Below are positions 1-5,079 of a stretch of DNA of 6,521 nucleotides, in pieces. The stretch is from Desulfobacteraceae bacterium (GTDB lineage Bacteria > Desulfobacterota > DSM-4660 > Desulfatiglandales > Desulfatiglandaceae). A model generated the notes under the pieces. That model saw only the letters and a program-made list of their open reading frames with translations, searched no databases and was not told where the DNA came from. The position numbers were made by a program, and so were the translations under genes. The first letter of the stretch is position 1. Each line of letters begins with the position of its first letter. The stretch lies in the NCBI GenBank assembly GCA_030612945.1, contig JAUWMY010000151.1, positions 1-6,521 of the forward strand, read 5' to 3'.

Positions 1-497
1 TTGGCCAGTTTTTTTCTGGTACGCTTCAATCGGGTTTCGGCAGCGTAATTACCAGTGATGTAATGGCAGGTGGGAAATTCACATCCAGCCACTAGCACGC
101 CGGCCGCACCCAGCTCAAAGGCGTGCTCAATCATTTTGATGGACACTCTTGCAGCACACATCACCCTTATAAGACGTGCGTTAGTCGGGTACTGGAGCCG
201 GCTGACGCCTGCCATATCAACGCCCCCCAAGGCACACCAGTGGCACACAAAGGCAATGATTTTTTCCCGGGCATTTTCTTCCAGAGCAGCTTCCACCTGC
301 GCAAAAATCTGATCATCCGAGTAATGCACAATGGTAATGCACTCCTTTGGGCAGTCCGCTGCACACAGGCCGCATCCCTTACAAAGGGCCTTTATGACTA
401 CTGGTTCTTTATTCTCATTCACCTTTATTGCGCCATAAGGGCACCGCTTCCAACAGATGCTGCAACTATTGCACGTGGTGAGAGCAATGTCGGCCAC
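1..497 (-). CDS. Two-[4Fe-4S] ferredoxin fused to MvhD/FrhD-type [2Fe-2S] domain, C-terminus beyond window
   Basis: About 165 residues are visible before the left edge. The N-terminal part has two classical cluster motifs, CNSCSICWKRCP and CKGCGLCAADCP (each C-x2-C-x2-C-x3-CP). The rest matches the MvhD (methyl-viologen-reducing hydrogenase delta subunit) family: FVCHWC, then AGVSRLQYP, RVMC and GCEFPTCHYITGN. In this family the cysteines bind a [2Fe-2S] cluster that passes electrons between a hydrogenase or NADH-oxidising partner and HdrA. The start is uncertain. A GTG at 495-497 has a plausible GGAAGG just upstream, and no earlier ATG exists after the TAG at 516-518. The frame is open and the same as that of the upstream HdrA-like gene, and the six codons between TAG and GTG (IEAEGI) also look like HdrA sequence. 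The true product may therefore be the C-terminal third of a QmoB-like protein. The family call is firm; the start is not. Confidence 0.88.
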   Translation of the reverse strand, partial: MADIALTTCNSCSICWKRCPYGAIKVNENKEPVVIKALCKGCGLCAADCPKECITIVHYSDDQIFAQVEAALEENAREKIIAFVCHWCALGGVDMAGVSRLQYPTNARLIRVMCAARVSIKMIEHAFELGAAGVLVAGCEFPTCHYITGNYAAETRLKRTRKKLA

Positions 498-515
498 TAT
501 CCCTTCCGCCTCAAT

Positions 516-518
516 CTA
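516..518 (-). other. In-frame TAG between HdrA-like and ferredoxin-MvhD reading frames
   Basis: The TAG that ends the HdrA-like gene is followed, without frame change, by ATT GAG GCG GAA GGG ATA GTG GCC and then the ferredoxin-MvhD sequence. Read through, the junction is MKNG-X-IEAEGIVADI. This resembles the linker that joins the flavin domain to the C-terminal ferredoxin in continuous HdrA and QmoB proteins. The codon is either an ordinary stop in a split gene, a recent nonsense mutation, a sequencing error, or a recoded codon such as pyrrolysine. TAG also ends three other genes here, so it is a common stop in this organism, which weighs against recoding. Confidence 0.6.
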
Positions 519-1958
519 GCCGTTTTTCATGGGAATTGAGGCCCTCATAGCCGCCCCGATTCCCTCCTCACAGGTTTCTTTAAGGGACTTCGGGTTTTTT
601 GCACACCCGCAAAGGGAAATGCCATCGGACGCAAAATCCAGCGGGCCGAGTTTTATATGGGCCTCCTGAAAAAACCCATCCGGATTTGATGAGACCTTTA
701 GATGGCCCTTGACCTGCTCAACAGTATCGCTGCCTTTAAAACCAACGGTGAGCACAAGCAAGTCAGATGGAATTTCCAATTCTCTTCCAAGAAGAAAATC
801 GTAAACATTAACCATCAGGTTGCCGTTATTTTTTATGACCTCGGGGTAGCGATCATCCGGAAACCTTACGAATTTGATGCCTGCCGCTTTGGCAGCCTGC
901 AAATGGATTTGCTCGTCTTTCACCATGCTCAGATCCCGGTAGAGGATATGCACATTGATATCTTTTTTTATTTTTTTGATGGTTAACGCGTTCTTGACGG
1001 AGACAGGGCAGCCAATGGCACAACAGCCCCGGGTCGCGTTCTTAGAGTTGACGCAGTTGATAATGACCACGTCCTTTATATCGCCGACGTCTTGGGCTTT
1101 TAGCTTTTTCTCAAGCTGAAGCTGGGTGACCACACGTGGGTCGGAGCCGTATTGGAACTGGCCTTGTTCGGGCTCGATCTCCTGCATGCCTGTGGCCACG
1201 ATAACGGTTGAGATATCGAGGTTCTCGCTTTTACCATTTGCTTTTAGCGTCACCTTATAGTTTCCAATATAACCTTCGACTGCTTCAATCTCAGTGCTTG
1301 TGAAAACTTTAATATTCGGGTGAGATTCCACACTATCCGTCTTGGCCTTCACAATGTCTGCCGCCAAAATCTCATCATGGTCATGAGAGATAGTAGATAT
1401 GCCGTTTAAAAGTCCCCCGAGCCTCTGCTCTTTTTCTATTATATAGGCATTAAAACCCTGATCAGCTACATTCGAGGCTGCTGTCATGCCCGCCATCCCA
1501 CCGCCGATGATCATACAATCCGTCTTGACCGGGAGTCTGATCTCCTCGCCTTCTTCGAGGAGCATGGCCTTTGCAATGCCCATCTTGACCAGGTCCTTGG
1601 CTTTTTGTGTAGCTGTTTCAGGCTCACTCATATGCACCCATGAGACCTGTTCTCTGATACTCACGAATTCAAGAAGGTAGGGGTTTACACCTGCTTCTTT
1701 TATGTTTGCCTTAAAGAGAGGTTCGTGGGTCCTCGGAGTGCAGGCAGCAACAACTACCCTGTTTATTTTGTGTTCCTTTATGGACTCCTGCATGGTGGCG
1801 AGGGCATCTACCGAACAGGACCACCTGCCTTCATCGGCAAACTCAACGCCTTTAAGCCCTCTGGCATACTCCACCACCTCTGGCACATTCACGACGCCAG
1901 CTATGTTTGAACCGCAATCACAGACAAAAACACCTACCCTGATATCTTCATTGTTCAT
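516..1958 (-). CDS. HdrA/QmoB-like FAD-dependent oxidoreductase
   Basis: A 480-residue cytoplasmic flavoprotein. Residues 8-110 form the HdrA N-terminal domain (VFVCDCGSNIAG, VVVAACTPRTHEP, IREQVSWVH); the usual REQC cysteine is Val here. Residues 149-182 hold the FAD-binding GGGMAG and the following EKEQRLGG. TVIVATG at 251-257 is the second flavin-domain signature. C302, C312, C313 and C317 lie where HdrA has its NPYCSxxCC motif, and LCGCAKNPKSL begins at 449. Unlike full HdrA it lacks the DCSIC loop and the internal ferredoxin insert; its upstream neighbour has both. The ATG follows that gene's stop by one base and has only a weak ribosome site, so translational coupling is likely. Expected role (family knowledge): FAD-based electron bifurcation or transfer together with the MvhD protein encoded next. 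The specific partner and substrate are unknown. Confidence 0.92.
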   Translation of the reverse strand: MNNEDIRVGVFVCDCGSNIAGVVNVPEVVEYARGLKGVEFADEGRWSCSVDALATMQESIKEHKINRVVVAACTPRTHEPLFKANIKEAGVNPYLLEFVSIREQVSWVHMSEPETATQKAKDLVKMGIAKAMLLEEGEEIRLPVKTDCMIIGGGMAGMTAASNVADQGFNAYIIEKEQRLGGLLNGISTISHDHDEILAADIVKAKTDSVESHPNIKVFTSTEIEAVEGYIGNYKVTLKANGKSENLDISTVIVATGMQEIEPEQGQFQYGSDPRVVTQLQLEKKLKAQDVGDIKDVVIINCVNSKNATRGCCAIGCPVSVKNALTIKKIKKDINVHILYRDLSMVKDEQIHLQAAKAAGIKFVRFPDDRYPEVIKNNGNLMVNVYDFLLGRELEIPSDLLVLTVGFKGSDTVEQVKGHLKVSSNPDGFFQEAHIKLGPLDFASDGISLCGCAKNPKSLKETCEEGIGAAMRASIPMKNG

Positions 1959-1959
1959 T

Positions 1960-3300
1960 CTACAACACCGCTTTCATGCTTGCTGCAGTAGCCTGGACTA
2001 CAGATTCGGAGATATCTATGGGACCGGTAGCACCCCCGCACAAATAAATGCCATCAACCCCTGTTTCAAGTGGGGATATTAACGGGTCCTTCTCTTTAAA
2101 ATATCCAAATTTATCCAATTCAAGCTTCAATACCTTTGCAAGCCTTTTGTTCCTGTCGCTTGGAACGAGTCCCGTGGAAAGTACGAGAAGGTCTACCTCC
2201 TCTTTCACAAGTTCACCGGTTTCCAGATTTTCATACCTGATGGTCAGGTTTTTATTCCCGGGGTCTTCAACAACATCATACGGCCTGGCCCTCACATACC
2301 TGACCCCATTTTCTATTGCCTTCTGGTAAAACCCCCAAAAACCCTTCCCGTATGCCTTCAGATCGTTATAATAGATGGTTGTGTCAACAGACGCATCATG
2401 CTCTTTCGTAATGATTGTCTGCTTTGCGGCAACCATACAGCACACCTTTGAGCAGTAAGGCACCCCATGATCCAGACCGCGGCCTGCACATTGAATCCAT
2501 CCAATCCTGTGGGCGTGCTCCTTGTCTGACGGCCTGATAATCTGCCCTGCGGTGGGACCTCCTGCATTCATTAACCTCTCGAACTGGACGTATGTGATTA
2601 CATTATCAAACACATCATATCCATGCAGCCCGGTAGGTGGCTTGGCATCCATTATACCTGCCGCAACAATAATGCTTTTCACCTCCAGTTTCAGGTTCTT
2701 ATTTGACTGCCAGAGACGCACAGCGTCTTTCCCTTCTTTTTGACACGCCAGTACGCACAGTGCGATAGGGCATTCGCGGCATTGGCTGCAGTCAACAACA
2801 CAGCCCCCCACGCATGCGCCCTTTTCACGCATATTGCCGTATCGGCAATCAGGATCAATAACCACCACATTGGGGACTGCTTGAGGAAATGGCATGTAAA
2901 CAAGTTTCCGCATGCCGCTGATCTTACCGTCCATTTCATCCGGTATGCTGACAGGACAGGCCTCTACACAGGCGCCACAACCGGTACACTTTTCAGGGTC
3001 GATAAATCTGGCCTTTTGCACAAGCTTTACATTGAAGCCGCCGTCTATTTTCTTGACTTTCCTGATCTCAGTATTTGTAAGTGTCTCTATGTTGGGATGA
3101 TTATCCACTTCATACATCTGGGGAGCTTCTATGCAAATGGAACAGTCATTTGTAGGGAAGGTTTTGTCCAGCCTTGCCATCATACCCCCGATACTTGCCG
3201 TGTCATCAACCAAATAGACCTTTGTTCCATACTTGGCAGCATTCAACGCCGCATTGATTCCGGCAATGCCACCACCGATTATCAGTATTGAGTCATTCAT
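1960..3300 (-). CDS. HdrA/QmoA-like FAD and iron-sulfur oxidoreductase, cysteine-rich
   Basis: A 446-residue HdrA-family flavoprotein without the HdrA N-terminal domain. The FAD fold opens at once with ILIIGGGIAGINAA (5-18), followed by the HdrA loop DKTFPTNDCSICIEAPQM (45-62). A [4Fe-4S] motif CTGCGACVEACP lies at 105-116 and the family signature FPQAVPNVVVID at 138-149. A dense cysteine stretch follows (C152, C163, C167, C171, C174, C177, C182, C186), then IVAAG (211-215), PYCSKVCCMVAAK (281-293) and the C-terminal YLCGGATGPIDI (419-430). The ATG at 3298-3300 is preferred because GCGGAG precedes it by 7 nt; an upstream TTG at 3315 would place that GGAG inside the gene. With the next gene it makes a QmoA/QmoB-like pair in which HdrA features are shared between two polypeptides. 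Electron bifurcation is inferred, not shown. Confidence 0.93.
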   Translation of the reverse strand: MNDSILIIGGGIAGINAALNAAKYGTKVYLVDDTASIGGMMARLDKTFPTNDCSICIEAPQMYEVDNHPNIETLTNTEIRKVKKIDGGFNVKLVQKARFIDPEKCTGCGACVEACPVSIPDEMDGKISGMRKLVYMPFPQAVPNVVVIDPDCRYGNMREKGACVGGCVVDCSQCRECPIALCVLACQKEGKDAVRLWQSNKNLKLEVKSIIVAAGIMDAKPPTGLHGYDVFDNVITYVQFERLMNAGGPTAGQIIRPSDKEHAHRIGWIQCAGRGLDHGVPYCSKVCCMVAAKQTIITKEHDASVDTTIYYNDLKAYGKGFWGFYQKAIENGVRYVRARPYDVVEDPGNKNLTIRYENLETGELVKEEVDLLVLSTGLVPSDRNKRLAKVLKLELDKFGYFKEKDPLISPLETGVDGIYLCGGATGPIDISESVVQATAASMKAVL

Positions 3301-3307
3301 AAAATTA

Positions 3308-3311
3308 CTCC
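3308..3311 (-). promoter_or_regulatory. Ribosome binding site of the cysteine-rich HdrA-like gene
   Basis: GGAG (within GCGGAGT) lies 7 nt before the ATG at 3298-3300. It decides the start in favour of MNDSILIIGGG over the TTG five codons upstream. Confidence 0.7.
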
Positions 3312-3326
3312 GCAATCTAATACAGA

Positions 3327-3339
3327 GCGGCTTCGCCGC
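3327..3339 (-). repeat. GC-rich hairpin in leader of HdrA-like gene
   Basis: GCGGC-TTC-GCCGC is a perfect 5-bp stem with a 3-nt loop. It lies 27 to 39 nt before the start of the HdrA-like gene, and a run of A and T flanks it at 3341-3351. On the minus-strand transcript the T-rich stretch comes before the hairpin, so it is not an intrinsic terminator in the reading direction of the operon. Confidence 0.45.
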
Positions 3340-3440
3340 ATAAAAAATAAAAGCATTCTTATCGGGGTTAGATTCAATCCTTTGATTTTTTGATCTTGTA
3401 GTGTGGGTTGAGAGGCCTTGATCTATAAAGAGCAGTAAAA

Positions 3441-3506
3441 TGTAGCCGCACAGGGCGAAAAATTTTGGTGAATAAATTTTTCAAATATAGTAGCAGTGTA
3501 GCCGCA
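3441..3506. repeat. Direct repeat TGTAGCCGCA flanking an AT-rich palindrome
   Basis: TGTAGCCGCA occurs at 3441-3450 and 3497-3506, each preceded by AGCAGT within 10 bases. Between the copies lies a 9-bp perfect inverted repeat, GAAAAATTT (3457-3465) and AAATTTTTC (3474-3482), with an 8-nt loop. The arrangement could be the remnant of a small dispersed repeat or a protein-binding region. Confidence 0.45.
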
Positions 3507-3510
3507 TTTT

Positions 3511-3540
3511 ATGAAATCGCGCCAGGCGAGATTATTTCAT
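3511..3540 (-). repeat. Imperfect stem-loop over ferredoxin stop codon
   Basis: ATGAAAT (3511-3517) pairs with ATTTCAT (3534-3540). An inner CGC-CAG-GCG hairpin at 3518-3526 extends it, with one bulge and one mismatch. The ferredoxin TGA (3537-3539) lies inside the stem. No U-run follows on the transcript, so an mRNA 3'-end stabilising or processing element is more likely than a terminator. Confidence 0.35.
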
Positions 3541-3746
3541 ATTTCTGTAATAATGATGGCGTTTGACTTACAGAGGGCTACACAGGTTCCACATCCCAGG
3601 CAGTTTTGAGGCCGTGTCGGGTATGCCTTGTGTGACATGTCAAAAACATTAACCGGGCACATCTTTACACACTCCTCGCACCCGTCACATTTATCCGCTT
3701 CAATATATACCAGATAGACTTCAAAAGTCTTATATCGTTTTCCCAT
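3537..3746 (-). CDS. Small 2[4Fe-4S] ferredoxin
   Basis: A 69-residue ferredoxin with two complete motifs: CDGCEECVKMCP at residues 20-31 and CLGCGTCVALCK at 49-60. Both are C-x2-C-x2-C-x3-C, and Lys replaces the usual Pro after the last cysteine. It should be a soluble one-electron carrier in the cytoplasm. The only usual start codon upstream of the first cysteine is the ATG at 3744-3746, which gives an N-terminal tail about ten residues longer than in common clostridial-type ferredoxins. This start lies inside the end of the VOC gene (17-bp overlap) and has a weak ribosome site, so translational coupling is likely. It is the last gene before the HdrA-like pair and is a natural candidate for their electron partner (inference from position). 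Confidence 0.9.
   Translation of the reverse strand: MGKRYKTFEVYLVYIEADKCDGCEECVKMCPVNVFDMSHKAYPTRPQNCLGCGTCVALCKSNAIIITEI
3716..3730 (-). repeat. Perfect 6-bp hairpin at VOC/ferredoxin overlap
   Basis: AGACTT-CAA-AAGTCT is a perfect inverted repeat that touches the stop codon of the VOC gene and lies 14 nt inside the ferredoxin gene. It could affect coupling between the two genes, or it may be chance. Confidence 0.3.
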
Positions 3747-4164
3747 CCCACTTATCGTCTATCAACTCGGTCAAAACGCCATTGAGTTTTTTAGGATGAA
3801 TAAAGGCAAATTCGCAATTACGGAAGGGCCTTGCGATTTCCCCGTTTGGAGCCGGTATGAACGGATAATCCTTGGCTTTCAACTCATCAATGGCCTCCCG
3901 GGTGTTGTCCACATTAAAACTGATAAGCATGACACCCTCACCGTTCTTCTCGATAAATTTGGCCACATCCCCATCAGAAGTGGTGGATTCCATCAGCTCA
4001 AATCCCACCTCACCTACCCAGTACCTTGCCACGTTTATCTTCTCAGGCTCATCAACATAGGCATCATCAGGCCCTGTTTTCCCCAACATAGGTTCCCAGA
4101 CCTTTTTGGCCGCCTCCAGGTCTTTGACAGCAATGCATATATGATCTATCTTGTTTACATTCAT
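3730..4164 (-). CDS. VOC-superfamily protein related to methylmalonyl-CoA epimerase
   Basis: A 144-residue protein with the two-module VOC fold of methylmalonyl-CoA epimerases. IDHICIAVKDLEAA (6-19) opens module one and contains ligand His8. VGFELMES (53-60) holds the probable second ligand, Glu56. FIHPKKLNGVLTEL (121-134) matches the family ending with ligand Glu133. The third ligand normally comes from a GxGxHHxAFxV motif, but here the matching segment is GEGVMLISFNV (75-85), with Met79-Leu80 in place of His-His. The length is normal for the family and there is no frameshift. Genuine epimerase activity is therefore doubtful; a CoA-thioester isomerase or binding role with different metal use is possible. 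A good ribosome site (AAGGGG) precedes the ATG by 7 nt. Confidence 0.85.
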   Translation of the reverse strand: MNVNKIDHICIAVKDLEAAKKVWEPMLGKTGPDDAYVDEPEKINVARYWVGEVGFELMESTTSDGDVAKFIEKNGEGVMLISFNVDNTREAIDELKAKDYPFIPAPNGEIARPFRNCEFAFIHPKKLNGVLTELIDDKWDGKTI

Positions 4165-4171
4165 GGTTATA

Positions 4172-4177
4172 CCCCTT
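4172..4177 (-). promoter_or_regulatory. Ribosome binding site of the VOC gene
   Basis: AAGGGG lies 7 nt before the ATG at 4162-4164. It sits just outside the end of the palindromic element, so the element does not disrupt it. Confidence 0.6.
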
Positions 4178-4179
4178 TT

Positions 4180-4316
4180 GATTGACGATTTTCTATTGAC
4201 TATATTAAGAGCATGGAAGATGTCTTTTGATCTTTAATGCTGGATTAACTTCAGATTGCCTATTGACGGTTAAAAATATCTTCCAATCGTCAATAGGCAA
4301 TAATCAATCGTCAATC
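4180..4316. repeat. Palindromic intergenic element with 11-bp terminal inverted repeats
   Basis: GATTGACGATT at 4180-4190 and AATCGTCAATC at 4306-4316 are perfect inverted copies that bound a 137-bp segment. Inside are further copies of the same unit: CTATTGAC (4193-4200), CTATTGACGGTT (4260-4271) and the inverse AATCGTCAATAG (4285-4296). One end abuts the stop codon of the ferredoxin gene and the other lies next to the ribosome site of the VOC gene, so the element occupies almost the whole spacer. It looks like a small non-coding dispersed repeat or MITE-like element, with no gene inside. No target duplication was recognised. Confidence 0.6.
4255..4301. repeat. Long hairpin inside the palindromic element
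   Basis: ATTGCCTATTGACGGTT (4255-4271) and AATCGTCAATAGGCAAT (4285-4301) pair at 16 of 17 positions around a 13-nt loop. The one exception is a G-U wobble in plus-strand RNA and an A-C mismatch in the minus-strand transcript. The loop (ATATCTTCC) is complementary to GGAAGAT at 4215-4221, so an alternative fold is possible. No U-run follows on the operon strand. Confidence 0.65.
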
Positions 4317-4523
4317 CTAGAACGTTACTTTTTCCAAGGGAATTGTGATCGCATGATCAGGGCATACACAACCACATTCGTTGCAGTCCTCACATATGAA
4401 CTCTGTGACTACTATCCTGCCATCCTGCACCCTTATTGCCAAATCCGGACACGCCTCAACACACAAAGGCTGGATGTTCCCTCCGCACATTGTACATTTT
4501 TCTGTATCTATTTGAGCAGCCAT
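4317..4523 (-). CDS. Small two-cluster ferredoxin with CooF/HycB-like first motif
   Basis: A 68-residue protein with eight cluster cysteines. The first motif is CTMCGGNIQPLCVEACP (10-26), that is C-x2-C-x7-C-x3-CP, which resembles the CxxCGG...PxCVxACP motif of HycB/CooF-type electron-transfer subunits. The second is CEDCNECGCVCP (44-55), a normal C-x2-C-x2-C-x3-CP motif with one extra cysteine at 52. It is a likely soluble electron carrier or small subunit of an oxidoreductase. It follows the 175-residue gene by 11 bp, and its ribosome site (AGGAG) touches that gene's stop codon, so it should be co-expressed with the unknown protein and the ene-reductase. It differs clearly from the other ferredoxin in the window. 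Confidence 0.9.
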   Translation of the reverse strand: MAAQIDTEKCTMCGGNIQPLCVEACPDLAIRVQDGRIVVTEFICEDCNECGCVCPDHAITIPLEKVTF

Positions 4524-4529
4524 ATTTCA

Positions 4530-4534
4530 CTCCT
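4530..4534 (-). promoter_or_regulatory. Ribosome binding site of the first ferredoxin gene
   Basis: AGGAG lies 6 nt before the ATG at 4521-4523 and directly follows the TAG (4535-4537) of the upstream gene. Confidence 0.65.
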
Positions 4535-5062
4535 CTATTCTTCTTTGTAAAGTCTGAATAACCATTCTCCCTGTCCTCTGGGGATGGCCTTCAGCATTTC
4601 AATTTTTACTTCCATGTTAAGAAAGACGCTAACATCTTCAATCATGGTCTGAAAAAGTCTCTCTCTCGTCAAAGCGACTTCTTCCATGGAAACGCCGTAC
4701 TGTTTGGCGGCGGTTGGCCACGGGCACCTTGTGCATTTGACGAAGATTTCTCCGGGGTTTTCACCCTTTTCGGCAAAGGCAATTCCTCCCTCGGTTATCC
4801 ATAGCCCTGCGAGGGACCTTCCCAGATTCATCATAAAGCCCTCTTCGCCTTTCAACCAATTAAGGCGGGGAAGAAAATCTTTACCCATGTCCTTGCCCAT
4901 CATTTCAGCAGCCTTCAGGGCTACATCCAGAGGCTTTACGTCAGGCCCGGCAACTTCGAGTGCGACCTCCCGCCACCGGTAAAAAGTCTTACAGATTTCT
5001 CCCTGGGCATTGTGGAGATTCCGCCATAATTTAGTAATTTCTTTTTCTGAATTAACTGGCAT
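4535..5062 (-). CDS. Conserved-looking protein of unknown function with CxxCPWP motif
   Basis: A 175-residue soluble protein that I cannot assign with confidence. It has no signal peptide or membrane segment. The N-terminal half is rich in charged and helical sequence. The centre has GEEGFMMNLGRSLAGLWI (72-89), and KCTRCPWPTAAKQYG (109-123) gives a Cys110-x2-Cys113-Pro-Trp-Pro motif. The C-terminus (KIEMLKAIPRGQGEWLFRLY, 153-172) recalls the last strand of V4R-like or ATC-hydrolase-like domains, a weak similarity judged by eye. With a third cysteine at 24, metal or thiol chemistry is conceivable. It has a very strong ribosome site and is tightly coupled to the ene-reductase upstream and the ferredoxin downstream. 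This suggests an accessory or substrate-handling role in the same pathway (inference). Confidence 0.8.
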   Translation of the reverse strand: MPVNSEKEITKLWRNLHNAQGEICKTFYRWREVALEVAGPDVKPLDVALKAAEMMGKDMGKDFLPRLNWLKGEEGFMMNLGRSLAGLWITEGGIAFAEKGENPGEIFVKCTRCPWPTAAKQYGVSMEEVALTRERLFQTMIEDVSVFLNMEVKIEMLKAIPRGQGEWLFRLYKEE

Positions 5063-5069
5063 TTTTCTA

Positions 5070-5079
5070 CCTCCTCCTT
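5070..5079 (-). promoter_or_regulatory. Strong ribosome binding site of the unknown-function gene
   Basis: AAGGAGGAGG lies 7 nt before the ATG at 5060-5062 and overlaps the TAA of the ene-reductase gene (5078-5080). This predicts high, coupled translation of the small protein. Confidence 0.8.

Larger units (their letters stand above)
3301..3536. other. 236-bp intergenic spacer with short repeats
   Basis: No coding region is visible on either strand. The spacer is AT-rich with GC-rich islands. It contains a perfect small hairpin (3327-3339), an AT-rich inverted repeat (3457-3482), two copies of TGTAGCCGCA (3441-3450 and 3497-3506) and an imperfect stem-loop over the stop of the upstream ferredoxin gene. 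GCCGCA occurs a third time at 3335-3340. A promoter for the two HdrA-like genes could lie here, but no convincing -35/-10 pair with correct spacing was found. Confidence 0.6.

Noticed and set aside
2740..3291. Plus-strand open frame of 183 codons, and other plus-strand frames such as 123-539, 5108-5572 and 5651-6016
   Set aside because: They lie opposite well-supported minus-strand genes and show no recognisable domains, so they are shadow frames.
1..3300. Selenocysteine codons in the HdrA or MvhD proteins, as known in some relatives
   Set aside because: The conserved cysteine positions are encoded by TGC or TGT, and no in-frame TGA occurs inside these genes.
3301..3315. TTG start at 3315 giving a five-residue longer HdrA-like protein
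   Set aside because: The only good ribosome site (GGAG, 3308-3311) would lie inside the gene; it is correctly spaced for the ATG at 3300.
3340..3377. Promoter with TTGAAT (3372-3377) and TTTTAT (3340-3351) for the HdrA-like genes
   Set aside because: The spacing between the boxes is about 20 nt or more and the -10 match is poor, so it cannot be supported.
4255..4301. Intrinsic terminator after the first ferredoxin gene
   Set aside because: The stem is AT-rich and no U-run follows it on the minus-strand transcript.
4180..4316. CRISPR array
   Set aside because: The repeated units are short, inverted relative to each other and irregularly spaced, with no uniform spacers and no cas genes.
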